Source: JBCCZC01 sp039188505 (lineage in GTDB: Bacteria > Pseudomonadota > Gammaproteobacteria > Xanthomonadales > SZUA-38). Taken from it: DNA of 26,858 nt. The translations under genes and the position numbers were made by a program. The notes beneath the pieces were generated by a model. That model was not told where the DNA came from, ran no database searches, and saw nothing but the letters and a program-made list of their open reading frames with translations. Location: positions 1 to 26,858 of the forward strand of contig JBCCZC010000018.1 of the NCBI GenBank assembly GCA_039188505.1, written 5' to 3'. Of the stretch, positions 6,148 to 14,201 are shown piece by piece; position 1 is the first letter of the stretch; the number at the start of each line of letters is the position of its first letter.

Positions 6148-7934
6148 GGTGTCAGAACCTCGCCATCGCGCGGTTCGAGGAGCGGAACGGTTGCCCGGAG
6201 GCGCCAGCCGCCGTCCGCGCCCTCGGCGCGCAGCATGCCGCCGAGGCGTTCGACCTGGCGACCGATGGACGGCGGGAGGGCAACTGCAGTGCTCCGGGCC
6301 TGCAGCAGCCGGAGTTCGATATCGAGCCAGTCGTCATCGACGACGGCCACGTCCACGGTGAGCGTGTCGTCCGCCTGGGCCGTGGCGAGCGCCGCCATAA
6401 ATCCGGTGCTGACCGTTCGCAGCATGCAGAGCCGGCGCTCGACGGTGGCGATCGCTGCCGCGTCGAGGTCGGCGATGGGCCAGTTGACGCGGACACCGGC
6501 GATCTGCGCCTGGCGCAGCATGCGGGCTCGGATGTTGCCGAGGCCGGCGGCGAGGCCTGCCGGATCGATCCCGTCCATGACCAGCCGCATGTCCTCGATG
6601 CAGCGACGGATCGCGCCCGGCAGTGCCGCCCCGCCAACCTCGCCAAGCTCACCGATCGACGGCGCCAGGGAGCGCTGCAGATCGGCCAGCACCGAGGCGC
6701 GCTCGCCGGCGGCGTCGCGGGCCTGCTCCAGCTCGCGGGATGCGGTGGATTCCCGGTCCACGGCGCTCCGTCGGGCCTTGATGCGTGCGGCGAGCTCGTC
6801 GTTGAAGCCCGTGATTCGGTCCACGGCGCGCTGGTAGCGCTGGAACAGCAGGGCGCCAAAGCCCGCGAGCACGATCGGAACGATGTATTCGAGCACGCCC
6901 TGCGAGGCCGGCACGAGCCCGATGCTCCAGAGCCAGTCGTGCGCGCCGGCGAGCAGCGTGCAGGTGGCGGCGAAGAACAGCGGGAAGACCGGCAGATCGG
7001 GGTCGCGCAGCAGGCCCGCCACGCAGACCACCGCATAGGTGCCGATCGCGAGGACGACGGGAATGACCACACCATCGCCGAGCGCTCGAAAGCCGATGCC
7101 GACGGTAGTAGTGGCGAAGAGCCCGATCGAGAGGACTGCGGCGATGATCGCCAGCAGGCTCTCGCCGCGCGTTGGCGCCAGGCCGCGCAAACGCCGCATG
7201 AAGAGTGCTGCGCAGAAGACGTAGCCCAGCAGCGTCACGTAGGACAGGGGTCGCCACAAGGCGTATGGCACCGGCAGGTCCCGGACCTGGAACCACGCCA
7301 GATGCATGGCCCAGAAGAGCAGCGTGAGCCCGAACCAAAGGAATTCCGAATCGCGGCGCCGCGCAGCGGCAAAGACCAGGACGATCAACGCCGCCGTTGC
7401 CACGGCGATCAGCATCACCCGTGGGTAGACGATATTCACCCGCCGCTGGTTCTCGACGTAGCGACGCACCTCGCTGACCGGGCCGACCCGTACCGGCCCC
7501 AGGGCAGCGTGGTAGCCGACGTGTTCGAGTTCGACGGTCAGGACATGCGGTCCCGATGACGCGGGCAGCACGGCGACCTGCGTGGCCCGGAAGGGGCGCT
7601 GTTCCGGTGTGGTCTCGGCCGTGATCGAGGCGCCGTCGAGGAACAGCGTGGTCCGTGCCGACAGGCCTTCGAGCACGAGGCCTGTCGCCTCGGTCCAGTT
7701 CACGTCGAAGCGCAGCTCGAGGCGGCGGCTTTTCGGCGCCAGGGCGCTCGCGACGGGCTCCGGGAGCGATACCGTCGTCGGTCCCGCTTCCGCATCCAGC
7801 AGGGTGGCTTCGGTGACCGCCACCGTTCCGTCCTGGGGAAAATCGAAGGTGGCGCGATTGAGGCCGATCACCAGCAGCAGGGCCGTCAGCATGGCGCCGA
7901 GCGCCGGGCCGTGGTGGCGCAGCCGGCGTCTCAC
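6144..7934 (-). CDS. Degenerate 7TM sensor kinase paralogue (pseudokinase)
   Basis: A 596-residue protein with the layout of a 7TM HisKA_3 kinase but without its chemistry. Residues 9-26 are a membrane anchor; about 35-150 a periplasmic jelly-roll-like domain (LFLDG and HVLTVELEHVG resemble 7TMR-DISM extracellular domains); about 172-366 seven membrane helices; about 370-420 a coiled coil. Aligned with the neighbouring kinase, ERASVLADLQ (411-420) lies where that protein has the H-box, so the phospho-histidine is replaced by Q420. The N-box position reads TVSTGFMAAL, with G511 in place of Asn. No D-x-G-x-G motif exists, yet the last helix-strand element VERLGGML...RLRATVPL is kept. The frame is intact over 596 codons, so this looks like a retained pseudokinase rather than a decaying gene. 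GTGA overlaps join it to both neighbours. Confidence 0.85.
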   Translation of the reverse strand: MRRRLRHHGPALGAMLTALLLVIGLNRATFDFPQDGTVAVTEATLLDAEAGPTTVSLPEPVASALAPKSRRLELRFDVNWTEATGLVLEGLSARTTLFLDGASITAETTPEQRPFRATQVAVLPASSGPHVLTVELEHVGYHAALGPVRVGPVSEVRRYVENQRRVNIVYPRVMLIAVATAALIVLVFAAARRRDSEFLWFGLTLLFWAMHLAWFQVRDLPVPYALWRPLSYVTLLGYVFCAALFMRRLRGLAPTRGESLLAIIAAVLSIGLFATTTVGIGFRALGDGVVIPVVLAIGTYAVVCVAGLLRDPDLPVFPLFFAATCTLLAGAHDWLWSIGLVPASQGVLEYIVPIVLAGFGALLFQRYQRAVDRITGFNDELAARIKARRSAVDRESTASRELEQARDAAGERASVLADLQRSLAPSIGELGEVGGAALPGAIRRCIEDMRLVMDGIDPAGLAAGLGNIRARMLRQAQIAGVRVNWPIADLDAAAIATVERRLCMLRTVSTGFMAALATAQADDTLTVDVAVVDDDWLDIELRLLQARSTAVALPPSIGRQVERLGGMLRAEGADGGWRLRATVPLLEPRDGEVLTP

Positions 7935-8617
7935 GCCGGTGGCAGCAGTCCGAGCCGCGTCGCTTCGAAGAGCGCTTCGGCCCGCGAGCTCACGGCGAGC
8001 TTCTCGTAGATCTTGCGGGTGTAGGAGGCGACCGTGTTCACGGTGATGCCGAGGAGGTCGGCGACCTCGGCATGGGTGTAGCCCTTCGCGGTGATCTGCA
8101 GGACCTCCGTCTCGCGCGGCGTCAGCCCGTGCGCCGCTGGGGCGTTCCCCGGCTCGGGTGCGTCGTCCTGGACCTGCATCCGCCGGATAAGGTGCCTGGC
8201 GATGGCCGGGCTCATCGGCGAGCCGCCCCGCACGAGCTCATGCAGGGCCTCGGCAAGGCCAATGGCGGTCTCGTCCTTGAGCAGGTAGCCCTGGGCGCCA
8301 CGCTCGATCGCGCCGATCACCTTCTGCTCATCGCCGAACACGGTCAGCACCATGATCTGGCAGTCGGGCAGGTCGTTATGGCAGCGGGCGATCAGATCGA
8401 GACCGTCGCCGTCGGGAAGGCCCAGATCCACGATCAGCACGTCCGGATGTTTCTCGGCCACCTTCCGAGCCCCTTCGGCCAGGGTCCCGGCCTCGGCACA
8501 GACCTCGAATTCCTCGATGGCGCTCACTTGCTGCGCGAGGGACGCTCGGAGAAAGCCGTCGTCCTCGACGATCGCAACGCTGACGGGTCCTTCCAATGGT
8601 TCGCGACGCTCGCTCAT
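7931..8617 (-). CDS. NarL/LuxR-family response regulator
   Basis: A 228-residue two-component transcription factor. The receiver domain (about 13-130) has the acidic pair E18-D19-D20, phospho-acceptor D64 in IVDLGLPDGDG, T92, and K114 in YLLKDE. The LuxR-type helix-turn-helix (about 163-222) has LTPRETEVLQ, then the recognition segment V-A-D-L-L-G-I-T-V-N-T-V, then YEKLAVSSRAEA. It is the first gene of the operon, and its TGA overlaps the GTG start of the pseudokinase gene by 4 bases. The histidine kinase at 4384-6147 is the obvious phosphate donor. No strong Shine-Dalgarno site is visible before the ATG at 8617. The 197-bp divergent region toward the diguanylate cyclase is a plausible binding target. 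Confidence 0.93.
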   Translation of the reverse strand: MSERREPLEGPVSVAIVEDDGFLRASLAQQVSAIEEFEVCAEAGTLAEGARKVAEKHPDVLIVDLGLPDGDGLDLIARCHNDLPDCQIMVLTVFGDEQKVIGAIERGAQGYLLKDETAIGLAEALHELVRGGSPMSPAIARHLIRRMQVQDDAPEPGNAPAAHGLTPRETEVLQITAKGYTHAEVADLLGITVNTVASYTRKIYEKLAVSSRAEALFEATRLGLLPPA

Positions 8618-8672
8618 GGCCTGAATTTGCCCGGGGGGCGGCCCAGGGTCAACTGCCGTTCGATCGAGTTCG

Positions 8673-8704
8673 GCGGCGTGGAATCAAGCGTTTCCGTGCG
8701 CCGC
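8673..8704. promoter_or_regulatory. Imperfect palindrome in divergent promoter region
   Basis: GCGGCG (8673-8678) and CGCCGC (8699-8704) flank a second pair, GGAA (8680-8683) and TTCC (8692-8695). It sits in the 197-bp gap between the response regulator (minus) and the diguanylate cyclase (plus), so it may be an operator for one or both. This is weak, because GC-rich DNA gives such repeats by chance. Confidence 0.25.
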
Positions 8705-8814
8705 GGTGCCCATTCGGATGCGTCAGGCGGTAGCGAAGATCTTCCTCAACGGTTGCCAGGGTGCGGGGCAGGCATGGCAGACTTGGGAGTCAGAGCGGCG
8801 GGAAGGGCAGATTC

Positions 8815-9738
8815 ATGGGCTCGCAGGACACGGGTGAACACGACTATCGGGGCGTACGCGGCACGCGACGGCTCGCGACCAGCGACAACATCTGGGGCGG
8901 CGACGAGGAGGTCGATCCCCGGCTCGTTGTCCTGACCGGCTCCCGCATGGGAGAGCCCTTCCTGATCGTCGACGGCGCGGAGCTGGTCATTGGTCGCGAC
9001 ATCCAGACCGACCTCGTGCTCGAGTCCCGCTCGGTCTCCCGCCGCCACGCCCGGATCTCACGCCTGGCGGACCAGGTGTACATCGAGGATCTGGGCTCCG
9101 CCAACGGGTCCGACGTGGCTGGCGAGCGCATCAAGGGTCGCGTCGCCCTTCGCAACGGCGATCTCCTGCGGCTTGGCACGGCGACGCTCAAGTACTTCGC
9201 GAGCGCGTCGCTCGAGAGCGAGTACCACCGCAAGATCTTCGACATGGCAACGCGCGACGGGCTGACGGGGCTGCGCAATCGCAGCTACTTCATGGACGCC
9301 CTCAAGCGCATGCTGCCGCAGCACACGCAGCGGGAGGTTCCCCTGAGCCTCGCGATCGTCGACCTGGACTATTTCAAGGTGATCAACGACGAATACGGCC
9401 ACGATGTCGGCGACCAGGCGCTGCGCGACACGGCCCGCACCCTCGAGCGAGGCATCGGCGAGCTCGACATCGTCGCTCGCATCGGCGGCGAAGAGTTTGC
9501 CCTGATCCTCGATGCGGCCGACGCCGAGCAGGCGGTGAAAACGCTGGTGCAGCTCCAGGTCGACCTCGCCGACGTCACGCGCTCACCCGATCGCCCCATG
9601 CTGAGCTTCAGCGCCGGGGTCGTCACGGTGCCGGCAGACGTCGAAGAGGACGACGTGTCCAAGCTCCTCAAGTCGGCCGACCTGGCGCTCTACAAGGCCA
9701 AGCAGAACGGTCGCGATCGCGTCGAGGTCGCTGACTGA
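8815..9738 (+). CDS. FHA-GGDEF diguanylate cyclase
   Basis: A 307-residue soluble protein predicted to make cyclic di-GMP from two GTP. Residues about 35-130 are an FHA phosphothreonine-binding domain with G-R (60-61), S-R-R-H (75-78) and N-G (97-98). Residues about 140-305 are a GGDEF domain with DGLTGLRNR, DLDYFKVINDEYGHDVGD and the active-site loop G-G-E-E-F (224-228). The inhibitory I-site R-x-x-D is absent: the position reads G215-E-L-D218, so classical product inhibition is not expected. The ATG at 8815 is preferred over the in-frame GTG at 8761 because GGAAGGG lies just upstream and the extra residues look non-coding. It is divergent from the response-regulator operon. FHA input suggests control by Ser/Thr phosphorylation or by an FHA-binding partner. 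Confidence 0.92.
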   Translation: MGSQDTGEHDYRGVRGTRRLATSDNIWGGDEEVDPRLVVLTGSRMGEPFLIVDGAELVIGRDIQTDLVLESRSVSRRHARISRLADQVYIEDLGSANGSDVAGERIKGRVALRNGDLLRLGTATLKYFASASLESEYHRKIFDMATRDGLTGLRNRSYFMDALKRMLPQHTQREVPLSLAIVDLDYFKVINDEYGHDVGDQALRDTARTLERGIGELDIVARIGGEEFALILDAADAEQAVKTLVQLQVDLADVTRSPDRPMLSFSAGVVTVPADVEEDDVSKLLKSADLALYKAKQNGRDRVEVAD

Positions 9739-9756
9739 CCTGTCCCTGATGCTGCT

Positions 9757-9790
9757 GCCGGTCAACCGAATCCGGCCTGTGGCGTTTTTT
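9757..9790 (+). terminator. Weak terminator after the diguanylate cyclase
   Basis: GCCGG (9757-9761) and CCGGC (9772-9776) form a 5-bp stem, followed after eight bases by TTTTTT (9785-9790). The short stem and the displaced T-run make this only a candidate. The next gene starts 5 bases later. Confidence 0.35.
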
Positions 9791-9795
9791 CGGTG

Positions 9796-11592
9796 ATGAG
9801 ATCTCCATGCCGCAGCGCGATCGGTTTAATGCTTGCGCTCCTCGTCGGCTTGCATTCTGTGAGGGCGGGCGCTTCGAGCTGCGACTTCGAGGACGTTGTC
9901 GCCGGGGTCGAGGCGCTGCTCGCGCGCTACCCGGCCATCCCCGGCGCGGGCCTCCAGCTCGGATACGCCGACGAGGTGGTCTTCGAGCGCTACTGGGGCA
10001 GCTACGACGCCGACACGGTCGTACCGATTGCGTCGGCCACGAAGCTGCTGTCGGCGACCGCGCTGATGACTGTCGTCGATGACGGGCTCATCGATCTCGA
10101 TGCGCCGGTCGATCGTTACCTGCCCCAGTTCACCGGCGCGAAGGGGGCGATGACGGTGCTCCAGATGTTCTCGCACACCGCGGGTATGCCCAGCAATGCG
10201 CAGCTCCTCAACAGCCGGGTGCTGAATGCGCGCAATGGCCTCACGCTAGCGGGGGCGGTGGATCTGCTGGCGTGCTGCGAACCGCTGCGCTATGCCCCCG
10301 GAGCAGGCTTTGCCTACGGTGGCGCGTCGATGCACATCGCCGGGCGGGTTGCCGAGGTCGTCACCGGCGAAGACTGGTTCGACCTGTTCCTGGAGCGCCT
10401 GGGGGAACCGCTGGGTCTGCAGACGACCGACTATGACGGCCTTGGCGTGACCCGCAACTACCGGATCGCCGGCGGTGCGCAGGCCAACCTCCGCGACTAC
10501 GGGCGCGTCGCAAGAATGCTGCTGGCCGAGGGGCGGCTGGACGACACGCGGGTCCTGTCGCAGGCGGCCGTGCGGACGATGCGCGAGGACAACGTGGGCG
10601 ACCTGCCGATCCTCTATGCGCCACCCCAGGTACCGCAGCCGGTCCGCTACGGCATCGGCGGCTGGCTGGCCGAAGACACCGGCATGGTCGGCGGGTTGAC
10701 GAGCCCCGGCGCCTTCGGCTTCACGCCCTGGGTCGACGACGATCTCGGCTTCTACGGGGTTCTGCTGGTGGAGGATTCGAATTCCCGCGTTGCGCCCTTC
10801 GCCGCGTCTGTCCGCGCGGCGGCGCGCTCGGTGTTCGCCGATACCTGGTGCGGCCAGCAGGCTCCGAGCGTCACCCGCGAACCGGGACTCTGGTTCGATC
10901 GATCACGGCCGGGGCACGGCGTCGATATCCAACGGTTCGGCGATCGCTACGCGGGAGTCTTCTACACCTTCGACAGCGCCGGTGCTCCCGAGTGGTTCTG
11001 GCTCGACGTCACCCAGACCGGGGAGCGGCTCGAGGGATCGCTGCTGCGGTTCGAGAACCAGGGGAATCAACAGGCGATCGCTGCGGAGGCCTCAGTTGCT
11101 GGAACTGCTGCCCTGGACTTCGGTGCGAACAGTCGCTGCGGATCCGGGAGCGCCAGCTTCGACTGGTCGCTGGGCGCCGATGCGGGCGCCTGGTGCCTCC
11201 AGCCATTGCTGACGACAGAAAGCCGGCCCCGGACCAACGCGAACGGCCTCTGGTGGAACGGCGCCGCGGATTCAGGCTGGGGGATGAGCGTGTACGCCGA
11301 TACGGAGCAGGAGCTTCGTATCGTCTATTTCTACGACGAGGACGGCACGCCGATCTGGGCGTTCGGGCAGGAGGAGGTCGCTGCCTCGCGCTTCGACATG
11401 CTGGCGCCGGCGGGCTACTGCCGAACCTGCCCGATCGCGGAGGTGCTGGGTCGGCCCGTAGGTCGCTTCGACGGCGCCCTTGCGGGACCGATCTTGGACG
11501 AGGATGACGCGGGGATCGAAGCCGCCCTGGTCCTCGAGCATTGGGAGCGCGCCTCCCTTTCTCCGCGCGTCCTGTCGAATCCTGCCTGGTGA
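9796..11592 (+). CDS. Secreted beta-lactamase-fold serine hydrolase with C-terminal paired module
   Basis: A 598-residue exported protein. Residues 1 to about 26 are a signal peptide. Residues about 32-350 are a class C beta-lactamase/family VIII esterase-like hydrolase. The nucleophile motif is S80-A-T-K83 (S-x-x-K). The usual Y-x-N is Y174-G-G, as seen in esterases or peptidases rather than true beta-lactamases. A late S-P-G-A-F-G-F motif (303-309) takes the place of K-T-G. Residues 363-470 and 484-546 are two copies of a module also found in the amidohydrolase at 17780: PGLWFD...PGHG...FYTFD...G-A-P-E-W, then NGLWWN...SGWG...YFYD...G-T-P-I-W, ending GYCRTC. Substrate unknown. ATG 9796 is chosen over the adjacent GTG 9793; neither has a good ribosome site. 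Confidence 0.88.
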   Translation: MRSPCRSAIGLMLALLVGLHSVRAGASSCDFEDVVAGVEALLARYPAIPGAGLQLGYADEVVFERYWGSYDADTVVPIASATKLLSATALMTVVDDGLIDLDAPVDRYLPQFTGAKGAMTVLQMFSHTAGMPSNAQLLNSRVLNARNGLTLAGAVDLLACCEPLRYAPGAGFAYGGASMHIAGRVAEVVTGEDWFDLFLERLGEPLGLQTTDYDGLGVTRNYRIAGGAQANLRDYGRVARMLLAEGRLDDTRVLSQAAVRTMREDNVGDLPILYAPPQVPQPVRYGIGGWLAEDTGMVGGLTSPGAFGFTPWVDDDLGFYGVLLVEDSNSRVAPFAASVRAAARSVFADTWCGQQAPSVTREPGLWFDRSRPGHGVDIQRFGDRYAGVFYTFDSAGAPEWFWLDVTQTGERLEGSLLRFENQGNQQAIAAEASVAGTAALDFGANSRCGSGSASFDWSLGADAGAWCLQPLLTTESRPRTNANGLWWNGAADSGWGMSVYADTEQELRIVYFYDEDGTPIWAFGQEEVAASRFDMLAPAGYCRTCPIAEVLGRPVGRFDGALAGPILDEDDAGIEAALVLEHWERASLSPRVLSNPAW

Positions 11593-11703
11593 GCTGGATC
11601 TCGGCTTCTCGCTCACACGCCGCCAGGGCGAGCTGAGGCGCCCTCGGAGAACCGTTCCGACGCAGCCGTCGCCTTCACCCCCCGTCTGGCCCAATCCCGG
11701 GTC

Positions 11704-13305
11704 ATGATCGACATCGTCTGGATCGGCATTGCGTTTGGCCTCGGGCTCCTGGCGAGCCGCGTCGGTCTGCCGCCGCTCGCGGGGTATCTCGTGGCGGGCT
11801 TCGTGCTGCACGCCATGGGCATCGAGGCAGGCGACACCATGGCCGAATTCGCCGAGCTGGGCGTCACCCTGCTGCTGTTCACGATCGGCCTCAAGCTCAA
11901 GGTCGGGACGCTCCTGAAGAACCGGGTCTGGGGGACGGCGACCATCCACATGGCCAGCGTGACCGCCGTCTTCGGGCTGGTGCTCATCGCCGCGTCGAAC
12001 TCGCCCATCGATCTGTTCGGCGGCTTCGACACCGAAGATGCGTTCATCGTCGCTTTCGCGCTCAGCTTCTCCTCCACGGTTTTCGCCGTGAAGGTGCTCG
12101 AGGCTCGCGGCGACATCGGATCGCTCTACGGCAGCACCGCGATCGGCATTCTTATCATCCAGGACATCATCGCCGTCGCTTTCCTCGCCGCGACCGCCGG
12201 CAAGGTGCCGTCGCCCTGGGCGCTCCTGCTATTGCCAGCGCTCTGGCCGATCCGCCTGCTGATGATGCGGATCCTGAGCATGGTGGGGCACGGCGAGTTA
12301 TTGGTGCTATTCGGGCTGACGGTTGCGATCGGGGGCGCGGAGCTCTTCAACCTGTTCAAGGTGAAGGGCGATCTCGGCGCGCTGATTCTCGGCATCCTAC
12401 TGGCGCAGCATCGCAGCGCGGAGGAGCTGGCCAAGGCGCTGCTAGCCTTCAAGGATCTATTCCTGGTGGGCTTCTTCCTGAGCGTGGGCATGATGGGCCT
12501 GCCGGGTTTGCCCGAGGTGCTGCTGGCGGTTCTGCTGGTGGCCGCCATTCCGATCAAGTCTGCGCTCTTCTTCGCTCTGCTGCTCCGCTTCCGCACGCGC
12601 GCACGCACCGGCCTGATGGCCGGCCTCGGCCTGTCGAACTACAGCGAATTCGGTCTGATCGTGCTCGCGCTTGCGGTCAGCGAAGGCTGGCTGGGCGCCG
12701 ATTGGCTCGTCGCGTTCGCGGTGGCCCTGGCGCTCTCGTTCGTCGCGGCCTCACCGGTCAACCGCTTTGCGCTGAACATTTACGATCGTTTCCACGACGA
12801 CCTGCGTCGCCTCGAGCGAGATCGGCTGTCGCCCTCGGAGGCAGAGATCGACCCCGGCCATGCCGCCGCGTTCGTGTTCGGCATGGGGCGCATCGGAACC
12901 GGGGCCTTCGACAAGCTGGTCAAGCTGGGCGTGACCCCCGTGATCGGAATCGATTCGTCGCTCGAAGTCGTCACCAGTCAGCTACGCCAGGGACGCATGG
13001 TGATCCGCGCCAGCGGGACCGACGCGGATTTCTGGACGCGCCTGAAGATCGACGTGGACGAGCTGCGTTACGTGATCCTGTCCATGCCCAGCGTGCATGA
13101 GAACCTCTTCGCCGCCCGGCACATCCGGGACCTGGGCTACCCGGGCACGATCTCGGCCGTTACGCGCTATCCCGATCACGTGCTCAAGCTGCACGAGGCG
13201 GGAGTCGACCACGTGGTCAACCTCTACGAGGAAGCCGGGGCGGGTCTCGCCGAGGATGCCGTCCGCGGCGAGGGCGGCTCGCGCATCCCGGCGGAGACCG
13301 GCTGA
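11704..13305 (+). CDS. Kef-type CPA2 cation/proton antiporter with TrkA-N domain
   Basis: A 533-residue inner-membrane transporter of the monovalent cation:proton antiporter-2 family, probably exporting K+ or Na+ in exchange for H+. Residues about 1-355 hold some 11-12 membrane helices, including the family motif I-I-Q-D (151-154) and G-V-T-L-L-L-F-T-I-G-L near 53-63. Residues about 387-505 form a cytoplasmic RCK/TrkA-N domain with the nucleotide-binding loop G-M-G-R-I-G (393-398), so gating by NAD(H) or a similar ligand is likely. Length and domain order match YbaL/KefB-like proteins, although the C-terminal TrkA-C domain is absent. No strong ribosome site precedes the ATG; MIDIVWIGIAFG matches the usual first helix. 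The stop lies 2 bases from that of the convergent lipoprotein gene. Confidence 0.92.
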   Translation: MIDIVWIGIAFGLGLLASRVGLPPLAGYLVAGFVLHAMGIEAGDTMAEFAELGVTLLLFTIGLKLKVGTLLKNRVWGTATIHMASVTAVFGLVLIAASNSPIDLFGGFDTEDAFIVAFALSFSSTVFAVKVLEARGDIGSLYGSTAIGILIIQDIIAVAFLAATAGKVPSPWALLLLPALWPIRLLMMRILSMVGHGELLVLFGLTVAIGGAELFNLFKVKGDLGALILGILLAQHRSAEELAKALLAFKDLFLVGFFLSVGMMGLPGLPEVLLAVLLVAAIPIKSALFFALLLRFRTRARTGLMAGLGLSNYSEFGLIVLALAVSEGWLGADWLVAFAVALALSFVAASPVNRFALNIYDRFHDDLRRLERDRLSPSEAEIDPGHAAAFVFGMGRIGTGAFDKLVKLGVTPVIGIDSSLEVVTSQLRQGRMVIRASGTDADFWTRLKIDVDELRYVILSMPSVHENLFAARHIRDLGYPGTISAVTRYPDHVLKLHEAGVDHVVNLYEEAGAGLAEDAVRGEGGSRIPAETG

Positions 13306-13307
13306 AG

Positions 13308-13547
13308 TCAGTCGCTGCAGCTCCTGGCGGACGAAGCGGATCGAGTGATCACCGTGGCAGCATCCAGCGCTCCCGTGCGCTCGATCGCATCGCGGCAGTA
13401 AACGCGCGCGTTTCCGGCGACCCGCCCCTCCTCTGACGATCGGATGTGCGAACCCGTGACGTCGTGGCGATCGCTCGGAGAGGTGGTCGCGCAGGCGGCG
13501 AGCAGGGCGACGATGAGGAGCAGCAGAAGTCGGTGGTAGGGGCGCAT
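13308..13547 (-). CDS. Small lipoprotein of unknown function
   Basis: A 79-residue protein. The start at 13547 is supported by GAGGA 8 bases upstream. The N-terminus MRPYHRLLLLLIVALLAAC is a textbook lipoprotein signal with lipobox L-A-A-C at residues 16-19; an ATT and Ser/Asp-rich linker follows. The mature part (about 60 residues) has two further cysteines (C51 and C77), perhaps a disulphide. No family recognised. It is the last of a likely three-gene minus-strand group (amine oxidase, membrane protein, lipoprotein), although a hairpin in the preceding gap may reduce read-through. Confidence 0.75.
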   Translation of the reverse strand: MRPYHRLLLLLIVALLAACATTSPSDRHDVTGSHIRSSEEGRVAGNARVYCRDAIERTGALDAATVITRSASSARSCSD

Positions 13548-13571
13548 GGTGTGTTCCTCGCGATTTTCGTC

Positions 13572-13595
13572 GGCCTCACCGGTGGTGGTGAGGCC
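13572..13595 (-). terminator. Perfect 9-bp hairpin between two minus-strand genes
   Basis: GGCCTCACC, a 6-base loop, then GGTGAGGCC: a perfect stem, located after the 13652 stop and 25 bases before the lipoprotein start. No T-run follows on the minus strand, so it may be a partial terminator, an mRNA-stabilising structure, or a leader hairpin of the lipoprotein gene. Confidence 0.4.
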
Positions 13596-13651
13596 TCTGA
13601 TCAGGAGACCGGGAATCGGTGGTGCTGCTTGCATCCGGGGCGAGGGCCCGG

Positions 13652-14179
13652 TCAGCGGCGCGGAAACTTCCAGTTCCGTTCGCGGATGTGGGCGGGGGCC
13701 CGGTGGTCTTCCGAATCGCAGCGTTCGAGCAGCCGCTCGGCCAGCCACTGGTACCACTCGCCGAAGTCGTCGCGCTCGAGATCGACGCGCTGCTGTTCGA
13801 CCCAGCATTTGAGCCGCGTCCAGCTGCCCATCACCAGACCGCCCATGAGGTTGCGAGCGGTGTCGATGTCGAGGGTGCGCTGATGGACCATCAGGCCGAT
13901 CGCCTCGACGGTGTTCGCCACCGTCATCGCGGCGTCCTCCATCTCGGTGCCCTCGTTGCTGATATCGCTGGTCGTGCATTGCGTCGGCAGCGTGAGAATG
14001 AGTCTGATCGCGGAAGTGAAGCGGCGGCCCTGGAAGGTTTTCACCAGTTCGATCGCGGCCAGGTCCTGCCGCTGGCGGCGGTAGTACATGAGCTGGATGG
14101 CGCCGAAGCTGACGCCGAACACGACGGTCAGGGCGCTGAAGATCTCGGCGATATTGGCCCACTGGGAAAGGCTGTCCAT
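13652..14179 (-). CDS. Membrane-anchored hypothetical protein, possibly DUF4760-like
   Basis: A 175-residue protein with one N-terminal membrane segment (about residues 8-32, ending before Y-Y-R-R-Q-R) and a cytoplasmic remainder that looks helical. The pattern of an N-terminal helix, then Y-Y-R-R-Q-R, then A-A-I-E-L-V-K-T-F-Q and a W-rich C-terminal half (GSWTRLKCWV, FGEWYQWLAERL) recalls DUF4760-type proteins, but I cannot confirm this by search. The start at 14179 is chosen because it begins the membrane segment; no clear ribosome site is visible. It begins 22 bases after the amine-oxidase stop, so the two are probably co-transcribed. Confidence 0.65.
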   Translation of the reverse strand: MDSLSQWANIAEIFSALTVVFGVSFGAIQLMYYRRQRQDLAAIELVKTFQGRRFTSAIRLILTLPTQCTTSDISNEGTEMEDAAMTVANTVEAIGLMVHQRTLDIDTARNLMGGLVMGSWTRLKCWVEQQRVDLERDDFGEWYQWLAERLLERCDSEDHRAPAHIRERNWKFPRR

Positions 14180-14201
14180 GGCGCGAATGGTAGCAGGGCG
14201 G

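Noticed and set aside
4363..6837. Long plus-strand open frame (824 codons) opposite the two sensor genes
   Set aside because: The minus strand encodes recognisable kinase motifs across the same region; this frame is Arg/Gly/Glu/Gln-rich, matches no family, and is a GC-rich antisense shadow.
9793..10850. Antibiotic-resistance beta-lactamase
   Set aside because: Only S-x-x-K is present; the Y-x-N and K-T-G motifs are not, so resistance cannot be claimed.
11625..11644. AGGGCG and CGCCCT hairpin after the serine hydrolase gene
   Set aside because: A 6-bp stem without a T-run in GC-rich DNA; likely chance.
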